Origin: Streptomyces sp. NBC_01485
Lineage (GTDB): Bacteria; Actinomycetota; Actinomycetes; Streptomycetales; Streptomycetaceae
Direction of reading: 5' to 3'
Assembly: GCF_036227125.1 (NCBI RefSeq)
Contig: NZ_CP109435.1
Coordinates: 3,968,001-4,032,000, forward strand
Length of the DNA: 64,000 nt
Shown: positions 56,177-64,000 of the stretch, piece after piece
Position numbering within the stretch: the first letter of the stretch is position 1
Layout: every line of letters starts with the position of its first letter
The notes under the pieces: generated by a model
Told to the model about the DNA's origin: nothing
Databases searched by the model: none
The model's input: only the letters and a program-made list of their open reading frames with translations
Made by a program: the position numbers and the translations under genes

Positions 56177-56680
56177 ATGACTACTGATGGCGCTACCTCT
56201 CCCCTCGACGTCCGGATCGGTGCCCTCAAGGGCGGTTCCGCGGAGCTCTCGCAGTACGCGGGCAAGGCCGTGCTGGTGGTGAACGTGGCCTCCAAGTGCG
56301 GCCTGACCCCGCAGTACACGGGCCTGGAGAAGCTCCAGGAGCGGTACGCCGACCAGGGCTTCACCGTCCTCGGCGTGCCCTGCAACCAGTTCCTCGGGCA
56401 GGAGCCCGGCAGCGCCGAGGAGATCGCCGAGTTCTGCTCGGCGACGTACGGCGTGAGCTTCCCGCTGACGGAGAAGGTCGAGGTCAACGGGGACGACCGG
56501 CACCCGCTGTACGAGCGGCTCGTCGGGTTCGCGGACGGCGAGGGCCACGACGGCGACGTCCGCTGGAACTTCGAGAAGTTCCTGATCGGCCGGGACGGCT
56601 CCGTCGTCGCCCGCTTCTCCCCGCAGACCGAGCCGGAGGCCGCCGAGGTCGTCGCGGCCATCGAGGGCCAACTCGGCTGA
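56177..56680 (+). CDS. Glutathione peroxidase-like thioredoxin-fold peroxidase
   Basis: The 167-residue protein from ATG 56177 has the catalytic triad of the GPx family: Cys in NVASKCGLTPQYTGLE, Gln in GVPCNQFLGQEPG and Trp in RWNFEKFLI. As in most bacterial members the peroxidatic residue is Cys, not selenocysteine. It reduces hydroperoxides, probably with thioredoxin-like donors, as Streptomyces lacks glutathione. No adjacent redox gene. Confidence 0.93.
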   Translation: MTTDGATSPLDVRIGALKGGSAELSQYAGKAVLVVNVASKCGLTPQYTGLEKLQERYADQGFTVLGVPCNQFLGQEPGSAEEIAEFCSATYGVSFPLTEKVEVNGDDRHPLYERLVGFADGEGHDGDVRWNFEKFLIGRDGSVVARFSPQTEPEAAEVVAAIEGQLG

Positions 56681-56780
56681 CCCGGCTTGACCTTGCCCCT
56701 GGGGCAAGGCGCAGCCTCCTCGTCGCCGGGCGGAAAACCCCGTCCGGCCACGGAGGACGGCGGGGACGACGGGGTGCGGG

Positions 56781-57659
56781 ATGAACGTGAGGGACGACGA
56801 CGCCGGCGAACTGCTCACCATCGGCGCGTTCGCCGCACGCGCCCGCCTCTCGGCCAAGGCGCTGCGGCTGTACGACCGGCTCGGACTGCTCGCCCCGGCG
56901 CTCACCGACGAGGCCAGCGGCTACCGCTACTACCGCGCCGACCAGGTGGAACGCGCCCGGCTGGTGGCCATGCTGCGCCAGCTCGACATGCCGCTCGCGC
57001 GGATCGCCGAGGTGGTGGAGACCCCCGACGGCTTCGAGGCCGGGGACCGGCTCGCCGCCTACTGGGACGACGTCGAGACCCGTTTCGCCGCCCAGCGCAC
57101 CCTCGCCGCCTACCTCCGTGCACGGCTGTCGGGGAGGAGCTCCGAGATGTACGAGAAGTTCGAGGTCCAGTTGGTCGACGTGCCCGAGCAGGTGATCATC
57201 ACCGAGACCCGGCACACGCTCGCGGACGAGCTGCCCGTCTGGATCCCCGCCTCACTGGGGCGACTTGAGCAGGCGGCCGGGGAGTGCGGAGGGATCGTCG
57301 GCGCGCCGTTCGTCGTCTACCACTCGGCGGTGTCCATGGAGAGCGACGGCCCGGTCGAGTCCTGCGTACCGGTCGCCGACGAGGCCGCGGCCCGCACCTG
57401 GGCGGCGACGGGCGACCGGGGCAGGCAGGCCGGCGTACGGATCGAACCGGCCCGCCGCCTCGCGTACACCCGCATCACCAAGGCGCAGGTGGCGCACCCA
57501 CAGATCCTCGCCCCCTACGAGGCGGTGGAGGCGTGGATGAAGCGGGAGGTCTGGGACTACGACGGCCACTGCCGCGAGATCTACTTCGCCGACTGGGACG
57601 CGGCCGGAGCGGAGGACCCGGTCTGCGACGTGGCGTTCCCGGTGAAGCGGGGGGCCTGA
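56781..57659 (+). CDS. MerR-family regulator with GyrI-like ligand domain
   Basis: The 292-residue protein has an N-terminal MerR winged helix (LLTIGAFAARARLSAKALRL, YDRLGLLAPALTDEASGYRY, then LRQLDMPLARI), a coiled-coil linker and a C-terminal GyrI/BmrR-like domain (VQLVDVPEQVIITETRHTLA, EPARRLAYTRITKAQ, CREIYFADWD). It is built like multidrug-binding BmrR. ATG 56781 follows GGGGTGCGGG. Target gene not adjacent. Confidence 0.9.
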   Translation: MNVRDDDAGELLTIGAFAARARLSAKALRLYDRLGLLAPALTDEASGYRYYRADQVERARLVAMLRQLDMPLARIAEVVETPDGFEAGDRLAAYWDDVETRFAAQRTLAAYLRARLSGRSSEMYEKFEVQLVDVPEQVIITETRHTLADELPVWIPASLGRLEQAAGECGGIVGAPFVVYHSAVSMESDGPVESCVPVADEAAARTWAATGDRGRQAGVRIEPARRLAYTRITKAQVAHPQILAPYEAVEAWMKREVWDYDGHCREIYFADWDAAGAEDPVCDVAFPVKRGA

Positions 57660-57669
57660 GCAAAAAGCC

Positions 57670-57710
57670 GAACCCCCTCGGCAAGGACGGCGATCCTGTC
57701 GAGAGGGTTC
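57670..57710. terminator. Bidirectional hairpin between convergent genes
   Basis: GAACCCCCTCG and CGAGAGGGTTC pair with one mismatch around a 19-base loop, between the MerR and DUF397 stops. Confidence 0.65.
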
Positions 57711-57724
57711 TGTCGGTGGTGCTC

Positions 57725-57913
57725 TCACACCTTGATGGAAGCGACAAAGGCGCTCCAGGCGTCAGGCGGGAACGCCAGGCGGGGACCGTCGGGAACTTTG
57801 GAGTCCCGCACGGCGAGCTCCCAGGTGGGGGACTTCACCTCCACGCACGCACCGCCCCCGTTGGTGTACGAAGACGTCGTCCATGCGTCGAGGCCGCCCT
57901 GAAGAATTGCCAC
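57725..57913 (-). CDS. DUF397 protein
   Basis: The 62-residue protein WTTSSYTNGGGACVEVKSPT, then LAVRDSKVPDGPRLAFPPDA and WSAFVASIKV matches DUF397 almost throughout (W.kSSyS...g.CVEv...vaVRDSk.p.gp.l.f....W..F). These small proteins partner with XRE-DUF5753 regulators in Streptomyces, as here with the gene at 58096, forming a BldB/WhiJ-like or antitoxin-like pair. Confidence 0.93.
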   Translation of the reverse strand: MAILQGGLDAWTTSSYTNGGGACVEVKSPTWELAVRDSKVPDGPRLAFPPDAWSAFVASIKV

Positions 57914-57946
57914 GGTTCACTCCGGTGGAGAGATGTTGAGTAGTGC

Positions 57947-57982
57947 CGATCACGCCAAGATCTGTGCTCCTTGGCGTGATCG
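57947..57982. terminator. Perfect inverted repeat between XRE and DUF397 genes
   Basis: CGATCACGCCAAG and CTTGGCGTGATCG form a 13-bp stem with a 10-base loop; outer AGTAG/CTACT extend it. It lies after the XRE gene stop and before the DUF397 start on the same strand, so it may terminate the first or act as operator for the second. Confidence 0.65.
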
Positions 57983-58095
57983 ACGCTACTCGTCAACTCC
58001 CCCAAGCGGATCAGTGATTCACTCGTCCGGATGGCATATTCCAGGTAGGTCTTCCGCCCGGGATTGCTCAGGGTGTAAAGTCCCGCCGCTCTTGC

Positions 58096-58953
58096 TCAGC
58101 GGGCGTAGGACTTCGCCATGTCCTCGATGAACTGACGCGACTGCTCCACGCTCAGCGCCTGCGCCCGAAGGTGCTCGTACATCACGCCGTACTTCTGCAC
58201 GTCGAGCGCCTTCTCGAGGTAGAGATCGCTGGTCACGCCCTCGATGTACACCACGCTCGAATCGGCCGCGTCGGAGAACTCCAGGATCGTGTACTGGCCG
58301 TTGAGGCCCGGGTGCGCACCGACGTCGAACGGCAACACCTGAACGGTGACCTGCGGAAGCCGCATCATCTCGGTGAGGTGTTCCAACTGCTCACGCATCA
58401 CCTGCCGGCTGCCGACCAGGCGACGCAGCGCCGCCTCGTCCAGCACCGCCCACAGCCGCAACGGCTTCTCGTCGGCCGTGATGCGCTCCTGCCGCTTCAT
58501 GCGCACCTGGACGCGCTTCTCGATCTCGGTCTCCGAGGTCTCGGGCAACGCGCCCTGGATGATGGCCTCGGCATACGCCCGCGTCTGCAACAGCCCGGTG
58601 ACCACCTGGGGTTCGTACACGCGCAACGACTCCGCGTCCGTCTCCAGACCGATGTACACGCTGTACGGGATGTCCCCGAAGGCATGCCACCAGCCCTGCT
58701 GGCGGGAGTCCTTGGCCATTTCCATCAGGGCTTCGACCAGCCGCTGGTCCTCGACCTCGTAGACCCCGCACAGGTCGCGGACGTCACGCTGACTGATGCT
58801 GCGGCGGCCGTTTTCGAGGCGGCTGATCTTCGACTGGGAGACGAGCAGACGTTCGGCGACCTGCTCGGCCGTCATGTGCTTGTCCTCGCGAAGTTTGCGC
58901 AGCTCCTGGCCCAACCGGCGCCGTCTGACGGTGGGATTGACATTGGACGTCAC
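58096..58953 (-). CDS. XRE-family regulator with DUF5753 domain
   Basis: GTG 58953 has GGAGGTG upstream; longer frames lack support. The 285-residue protein has a Cro/CI helix-turn-helix (LGQELRKLREDKHMTAEQVA, ERLLVSQSKISRLENGRRSI) and a DUF5753 domain (YEPQVVTGLLQTRAYAEAII, RLWAVLDEAALRRLVGSRQV, VQVLPFDVGAHPGLNGQYTI). It pairs with the downstream DUF397 gene. This family influences development and antibiotic production in Streptomyces. Confidence 0.93.
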   Translation of the reverse strand: MTSNVNPTVRRRRLGQELRKLREDKHMTAEQVAERLLVSQSKISRLENGRRSISQRDVRDLCGVYEVEDQRLVEALMEMAKDSRQQGWWHAFGDIPYSVYIGLETDAESLRVYEPQVVTGLLQTRAYAEAIIQGALPETSETEIEKRVQVRMKRQERITADEKPLRLWAVLDEAALRRLVGSRQVMREQLEHLTEMMRLPQVTVQVLPFDVGAHPGLNGQYTILEFSDAADSSVVYIEGVTSDLYLEKALDVQKYGVMYEHLRAQALSVEQSRQFIEDMAKSYAR

Positions 58954-59250
58954 GGAACGTGCACCTCCGGCTGCATGCCTGTAACTGACACTTTGCGTAT
59001 CTGCTGTTGAGCAGACTGCCACCAAGGTGCCTTCTACCGCTGGAAAACGGTGGATATGCGGCTGGTACACGCCAGTTCGGGTCAGCACCCTGGAGAATGC
59101 CCCCGGCATACCCCGACATGCGTCCGCGCGGGGCGGTGACTTCACCACCCCGCGCGGGCCGCTGCGGCTCCCGAAAGGGTCCAACGGGTCCTGCGTTGCG
59201 CGGTCTTGCGTGTGCGCGGCCTTGCGTGTGCGCTGTCGTGGAACTGCGGC

Positions 59251-60006
59251 TCAGTGGGCCACGACACGCACCATGGGACCGCGGTGCGGCTGCGCCGGAA
59301 CGCCACGGGCGGGCTCCGGAGCGGGCCTGGCCCCCGGTCCGGCCTGGCGGCCGGCGGGTGCCTGCTGACGACGTGGCTGTGCCGCCGCGCCGTTCTGGAC
59401 GTCCATCACGGCGTGCGCCACGAGGCCGCCCATCGGGTCGTGCCTGATCAGGTCCCGCAGCCGGGAGCGGGACGAACGTCCCTCGTTCCCCGGATACAGG
59501 TGCTTGCCGAGGCCGACCGCGTGCGCCAGTGCGGCGAGCGCCGCGGTCCGCGGGTCCGGCGGGACGCCGGTGCGGATCGCGGAGTCCAGCCGGGCCTTGA
59601 TCTCCCGGCTGATGTCGTTGTCCGTCGCCTGATAGCGAGTCGTCGGCAGCACTCCGCACATCTGACCCGCCACGGCGGCAACCATGCCGCAGCGCTCCAG
59701 ATGCGAGAGGTAGGTCTGGCGCAGCCCGAGTCGCGGCCCGCCGATCCAGTGGACGGCACGTACAGGAGCGCCACGCCTTCGCAGCAACTCCAACGCGCAG
59801 TCCAATGTCGGATCTCCAGTCGGCCGTGGTGCCACCACGGCGATACGATCCCCGTCAGGGGCTATCCGTCCGGCCAGCGCCAGCTCCACTAGCTGCGCTC
59901 CGGCCAGACCAAGGTCGAGCGACTGCGGCTGTGCGGTGGTACCCGTGGTCGGGTCCAACGCCAGCAGCAACAACTCTTCCGGAAGAGTTCTGCGGCTCCT
60001 GCCCAT
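59251..60006 (-). CDS. GPP34 (GOLPH3/VPS74-like) family protein
   Basis: The 251-residue protein MGRSRRTLPEELLLLALDPT, then QSLDLGLAGAQLVELALAGR, ELLRRRGAPVRAVHWIGG and YLSHLERCGMVAAV shows the GPP34 pattern (PEELLLLALD...G.L..aLAGA.L.EL.L.gRI). In eukaryotes the family binds phosphoinositides; in actinobacteria the role is unknown. The C-terminal 50 residues are Pro/Arg/Gln-rich and likely disordered. ATG 60006 is well placed. Intact. Confidence 0.88.
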   Translation of the reverse strand: MGRSRRTLPEELLLLALDPTTGTTAQPQSLDLGLAGAQLVELALAGRIAPDGDRIAVVAPRPTGDPTLDCALELLRRRGAPVRAVHWIGGPRLGLRQTYLSHLERCGMVAAVAGQMCGVLPTTRYQATDNDISREIKARLDSAIRTGVPPDPRTAALAALAHAVGLGKHLYPGNEGRSSRSRLRDLIRHDPMGGLVAHAVMDVQNGAAAQPRRQQAPAGRQAGPGARPAPEPARGVPAQPHRGPMVRVVAH

Positions 60007-60151
60007 CCATGCCTCCCCGCGTGGATGAATGACAGGGTGACCCCTCTCACATTGGTCTGTCGAGGGCGCGTGACCTGTTTGTAGTGGAACCAGTAGGTAT
60101 GTCGTTCTCGTCTACCGCAGAAGCCAAGCCCTCCACACAGGACACTGGTAC

Positions 60152-63130
60152 ATGGTTCGGAAGCGCCGTGGGGCGGGTCCGGGGCGGGCGTTGACGGTTC
60201 GGCAGGCGCGCGGACGGCGCGCGGCACATGAGGAGGCATCGGTGGCGGGCGAGTCCCCCGACAGGTCGAAGCAGCGCGAGTCGTCGGCAGAACCGACGTC
60301 GGGGAGCGCGGGCACGGTTCCCGAAGCACGCGAGCCCCGCGACCCGCGGGTCGCGGCGGCGCGCGACACCGAACCGCCCGCGCCCCGCGGCGGCGTGGAC
60401 ACGGCGACCCGGGTGTTCTCCGTACGAGACCTCAAAACCGAGGAATCCGAGAACCCCGGCTCCCCCGAGGAGTCCGCCGCGGCGGCGACAGCCGCAGAGC
60501 CCGGCGAGACCGGCGAACCCGACGATGCTGCGGAGACCGGACGGTCGGCGGCCCCCGGCGAGTCCGGGAAGATCGCGGGAGCCGACGACGCCGGGAAGCC
60601 TGAGGGGACCGGCGAGTCCGGGAAGCCTGCGAAGGCCCGCGACCCCAGGACTGCCCCCCAGACCGGCAAGGCCGGGCCTGTCGGCGCGATCGAGAAGGCC
60701 GGAGCCGCCAACGAGACCGGTGGGGCCGCGAACGAGGACGCCGAGCGCGACGCGGTCGACGTCGAGGACACCGCGAGCGCCCCGGAGGCCGCAGGAGCCG
60801 CGAAGGCCGGCGAAGCCGCCGAGACCGGGAAGGCTGCGGAGACGGCGGAGGCCGGGAAGCCCGAGCGCGGCGCAGAGGCCCGGAAGGCCTCGGCCACGCG
60901 CACGACCGGTGCAGCCGGGGAACCCGGCGAGCCCGAGGACCAGGACGCCGTAAGCGCCCCGGAGGCCACGGAAGCCGCCGAGACCGGAAAGGGCGCCGGG
61001 ACCGGGAAGCCTGCGAAGGGCGACGCCCCCGGGGCTGCCACCCAGACCGGCGAAACCGGGTCTGCCGGTGCGGCCGGGTCTGCCGGTGCGGCCGGGAAGT
61101 CGCCGAAGACCGACGCGACCAACGCCGCCAAGAAGCCCGCCGAGCCCGCCGACACCGAAGACGCCGGCAAGGTCGAGGACGCCGTACGTGGTGCGGATGG
61201 CGTCGAGGATGCCCCGCGCGCCCCGGAAGCCGCTCAGGGCGGCTCTGAGGGCGTCGAGGACGTCGAGAGTGCCCCGGAGACGCCCGCGAGGGCTCCCGGG
61301 GGCCGTGATGACCTCCTGCGGGCCGCTGTGGCCCAGTGGGTGGCCTCGGCGGACGCCGACACCGACGGCCACGCCGAGGCGAAGGAACGTTCCGAGAGCG
61401 ACGCCGGGGCAGCCGGCAAGTCCGGTGACGAGCCCACCGACGCCGCACCGCGACCCGCCCCCAAGCCCGCCCCGAAGTGGGCGTCCAACGCCGACAAGGC
61501 CGAGCCGGACGAGGACCGGGACGAGGACGACGCGGCGGCCGACGGTTCCCCCGTCGATCAGCCCACCGCCGTCTTCAAGGCACCCCGGCCCAAGCCCGCC
61601 GTCGACCAGCCGACCACCATGCTGAAGCTGGGCGACGCCACCAAGCCCAAGCCGGACGAACCCGACGCCGAACCCGACGCCCAGCCGGAGACTTCCGCCT
61701 CCGCTCCCGCCGAGCGGACCAGCAAGTTCGTCGCGCTCAAGCCGCTCGACGAGCCCCGCCCGCCGAAGCCCGCCGCCAAGACGCCCGCCGACGTCACCGC
61801 GCTCGTCCCGCAGATCGGGCCCGAGCGGACCACGCAGCAGCCGCTGCCGCCGAGGCCGCCGCTGGACCTGCTGGCGGAGCTGACGAACACCCCGCCGCCC
61901 CCGCCGACCCCGATGCGTTCGCTCGGCCGGCGGATCAAGATCTGGACGCCGCTGGTCGTCCTGCTGCTGGTCGTGTTTGCGATCGCGCAGGCCGCACGGC
62001 CGTTGCCGGCGACCGCGTTGGCCCTCACCGCGAAGGACTCGTACACCTTCGCGGGCGGCAAGACGCAGTTGCCCTGGCCGAGTGAGGGGCAGGGTTGGAT
62101 CGACGCCGACGGCGTCGGCACGGTGGGCAGTTTCGGCAAGCAGACGCCCGTGGCCATCGGCTCGGTCGCCAAGACCATGACCGCGTACATCATCCTCAAG
62201 GACCACCCGATGAAGTCCGGGGAGGAAGGCCCGGAGATCGAGGTCGACGCGACGGCGGAGAAGGAGGGCAGCTACGACGTCTCCGGCGACGAGTCGACGC
62301 TCAACACCGTCAAGGCCGGCGACAAGCTCACCGAGAAGCAGGCCCTGTCGGCCGTCCTGATCCCCTCCGCCAACAACATCGCGCGGCTGCTCGCGCGCTG
62401 GGACGCGGGTTCGGAGGCGGCGTTCGTGAAGAAGATGAACACCACCGCCAAGGAACTGGGGATGACGAACACGACGTACACCGACCCCTCGGGCCTCAAG
62501 GAGACCACCGTCTCCACGGCCGAGGACCAGGTGAAGCTCGGCCGCGCGTTCGTGAAGGTCCCGGCCCTGGTCGACATCTCCAGCGCGGCCAGTTGGACCG
62601 ACCCCTCCGGCAAGTACTGGACCAACTACAACACGCTGCCCTACCACATCGGCGCGATCGGCATCAAGACCGGCAGCACCACCGCGGCCGGCGGCAACCT
62701 GCTCTTCGCCTCCCGCAAGAAGGTGGACGGGCAGACGGTGACCCTCGTCGGCGCGGTCCTCGGCCAGCACAAACCGAAGATCCTCGAGACGGTCAACGCG
62801 GTCAGCCAGACGGCGCTGCTCGCCGCCCAGGACGCGCTCACCTCGGCGAAGATCCTGAAGAAGGGCGATGTCGTCGGATATGTGGACGACAAGCTGGGCG
62901 GCCGTACCCCCGTCGTCATCACCAAGGACGTCTCGGCGGTCGGCTGGGCGGGCATGACGGTGAAGCTGTCCTTCGTCTCCGGCGACGTACCGCACGCCGC
63001 GAAGGCCGGCACCCAGGTGGGCACGCTCACCGTCGGGGACGGCTCCGGCAGCGCGGTCAAGGTGCCGGTCGCCCTCCAGACGGACCTGGTCGAGCCGGGC
63101 TTCTCGGACAAGCTGACCCGCGTCGGCTGA
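60152..63130 (+). CDS. D-alanyl-D-alanine carboxypeptidase (S11) with very long cytoplasmic disordered region
   Basis: The 992-residue protein starts at ATG 60152. Residues 1-590 are low complexity, rich in Ala, Glu, Gly, Pro and Lys with recurring short units such as ETGK and PGEPGE, and are probably disordered in the cytoplasm. A membrane helix (TPLVVLLLVVFAIAQAA) follows near 600. The outside S11 domain has SVAK (SxxK) near 669, SAN near 739 and KTG near 837, the penicillin-binding active site, plus a C-terminal beta domain. It trims D-Ala from peptidoglycan stem peptides. A strong terminator follows. The long tail may contact cytoplasmic partners. Confidence 0.9.
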   Translation: MVRKRRGAGPGRALTVRQARGRRAAHEEASVAGESPDRSKQRESSAEPTSGSAGTVPEAREPRDPRVAAARDTEPPAPRGGVDTATRVFSVRDLKTEESENPGSPEESAAAATAAEPGETGEPDDAAETGRSAAPGESGKIAGADDAGKPEGTGESGKPAKARDPRTAPQTGKAGPVGAIEKAGAANETGGAANEDAERDAVDVEDTASAPEAAGAAKAGEAAETGKAAETAEAGKPERGAEARKASATRTTGAAGEPGEPEDQDAVSAPEATEAAETGKGAGTGKPAKGDAPGAATQTGETGSAGAAGSAGAAGKSPKTDATNAAKKPAEPADTEDAGKVEDAVRGADGVEDAPRAPEAAQGGSEGVEDVESAPETPARAPGGRDDLLRAAVAQWVASADADTDGHAEAKERSESDAGAAGKSGDEPTDAAPRPAPKPAPKWASNADKAEPDEDRDEDDAAADGSPVDQPTAVFKAPRPKPAVDQPTTMLKLGDATKPKPDEPDAEPDAQPETSASAPAERTSKFVALKPLDEPRPPKPAAKTPADVTALVPQIGPERTTQQPLPPRPPLDLLAELTNTPPPPPTPMRSLGRRIKIWTPLVVLLLVVFAIAQAARPLPATALALTAKDSYTFAGGKTQLPWPSEGQGWIDADGVGTVGSFGKQTPVAIGSVAKTMTAYIILKDHPMKSGEEGPEIEVDATAEKEGSYDVSGDESTLNTVKAGDKLTEKQALSAVLIPSANNIARLLARWDAGSEAAFVKKMNTTAKELGMTNTTYTDPSGLKETTVSTAEDQVKLGRAFVKVPALVDISSAASWTDPSGKYWTNYNTLPYHIGAIGIKTGSTTAAGGNLLFASRKKVDGQTVTLVGAVLGQHKPKILETVNAVSQTALLAAQDALTSAKILKKGDVVGYVDDKLGGRTPVVITKDVSAVGWAGMTVKLSFVSGDVPHAAKAGTQVGTLTVGDGSGSAVKVPVALQTDLVEPGFSDKLTRVG

Positions 63131-63157
63131 CCCACCGACCTCGCACGCAGCCTCCGT

Positions 63158-63187
63158 CACACCGCCGGGCAGCCGCCCGGCGGTGTG
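63158..63187 (+). terminator. Terminator of the carboxypeptidase gene
   Basis: CACACCGCCGGGC and GCCCGGCGGTGTG form a perfect 13-bp stem with a four-base loop. Confidence 0.88.
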
Positions 63188-63300
63188 CGTGCTAGCGTCG
63201 CGAAACGGGACAGGCCGTCGGTCGCAAGGGCGCAGCCGTGAAGCGGGCGCGAACGGGAAGCGGCCGGGAGCAGAAGACGGGACACGGGGAGTGCCTTCAG

Positions 63301-64000
63301 GTGGCCACTGCGGAGCCGACACGCGCCGACGAAACCGGTCCGGACCCGGACCCGCACGTCGGCTCGCGGACGAAGCTGCCCGCCCCCCAGTCGGGCGACC
63401 ACGACCGTGACCCGGTCACCGAGTCGGCGGCACGGCCGGTGGTAGACGTCGAGCGGGGCAGCCTCCCGGACCGAACCGACCCGCCGCCGCCCCCCACAAA
63501 GTCCCGCGTCGGAGCCCTCAGCGCCGTCCGAACCGCCCTCGACCCCCTCCGCGGCCGGCTGCTCCGCCACCTCGTGCTGTCCATGACGGCACTGTCCGGC
63601 GGTCTGCACCTCCTCTGGTTCTTCACTTTCGCGAACAGTGGTGGCGATCTCGCGGCGCAGGACGCGTGGGCCGAGTTCGTCGGCCGGCACCCCGACTCCG
63701 CGTACAACCTCGCCTGGTACGGCGGCATGCACCCGGTGTCGTACAGCATGGTGTCGCCGTATCTGATGTCCGTGCTCGGCGTCCGCACGACGATGATGAT
63801 CGCCGGGACGCTGTCCGCCGGACTTCTCACCCTCGTCCTGCTGCGCTGCCGCCCGGTGCGGAACCCGGTGTGGCCGGCGCTGGCCGGTGTCTTCGCGCTG
63901 CTGTGCAACGCCGCTTCCGGGCGGGTGACGTTCGGGCTGGGCAACATGTTCGCGCTGGGCGCGGTCGCCGTCGTGTTCTGCTGGCCGCACCGCTGGCGCT
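63301..64000 (+). CDS. Multi-pass integral membrane protein, 3' partial
   Basis: GTG 63301 has ACGGGGAG about 11 bases upstream. The visible 233 residues begin with a polar, acidic N-terminus (about 75 residues), followed by a basic VRTALDPLRGRLLRH and several hydrophobic segments: LVLSMTALSGGLHLLWFFTF, a loop with AWYGGMHPVSYSMVSPYLMS, MIAGTLSAGLLTLVLLRC and WPALAGVFALLCNAA. No transport motif is decisive; glycosyltransferase-C or MFS-like are options. The frame runs out of the window. Confidence 0.72.
   Translation, partial: MATAEPTRADETGPDPDPHVGSRTKLPAPQSGDHDRDPVTESAARPVVDVERGSLPDRTDPPPPPTKSRVGALSAVRTALDPLRGRLLRHLVLSMTALSGGLHLLWFFTFANSGGDLAAQDAWAEFVGRHPDSAYNLAWYGGMHPVSYSMVSPYLMSVLGVRTTMMIAGTLSAGLLTLVLLRCRPVRNPVWPALAGVFALLCNAASGRVTFGLGNMFALGAVAVVFCWPHRWR

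Overview
The window is high-GC DNA with strongly G/C-ending codons and gene families typical of Streptomyces: paired XRE-DUF5753 and DUF397 genes, GPP34, DUF6153 with DUF305, IclR, LAL and MarR regulators, and small conserved proteins with a VRPYV..WE motif. It is most likely chromosomal Streptomyces DNA carrying a large accessory island at a tRNA gene. All calls come from reading the sequence; no database search was run.

Layout. (1) 1-5564, left flank: a secreted M6-type protease (5' partial), an exopolysaccharide-like locus (GT2 synthase, small membrane protein, GH16-like enzyme) in which all three genes carry an apparent frameshift, and a double IclR regulator. (2) 5565-5640: tRNA-Arg(CCT). 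Its 3' half, from the anticodon loop onward, recurs as direct repeats at 6984, 36532 and 47094 and cuts the next 41.5 kb into three tandem att-bounded segments. Segment A (1.4 kb) holds only a winged-helix regulator and a membrane protein. Segment B (29.5 kb) is defence cargo: a phage terminase relic; an operon of a Rad50-like SMC ATPase with a CPVC hook, a small helical protein and a HelD-like helicase; an adenine methylase fused to a target-recognition domain; a complete type I restriction system (hsdM, hsdS, hsdR); a large helical protein of unknown function; a DUF6247/RelE-like pair; a Ser/Thr kinase followed by a UvrD-like helicase; an IS3 remnant; and an EACC1-caspase pair. Segment C (10.5 kb) is a decaying mix: a TolB-like propeller, a LAL regulator, an XRE membrane sensor, a DUF4232 protein and two broken tyrosine-integrase relics. 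No intact integrase is visible anywhere. (3) 47131-64000, right flank: a secreted possible pore-forming protein, two CBS/DUF21 transporters, BlaI with a deleted M56 peptidase, TatA, DUF6153/DUF305, regulators, glutathione peroxidase, GPP34, a D-alanyl-D-alanine carboxypeptidase with a very long disordered cytoplasmic region, and a partial membrane protein.

How it fits together. The island looks like successive site-specific insertions into one tRNA gene, with loss of the recombinases and retention or reshuffling of defence genes. A 113-bp repeat of the hsdR 3' end (23827 and 26756) shows rearrangement inside the island. The candidates for something undescribed are the SMC/small protein/HelD-like operon beside the methylase-TRD protein, and the kinase-helicase pair whose helicase has a RelE-like N-terminus.
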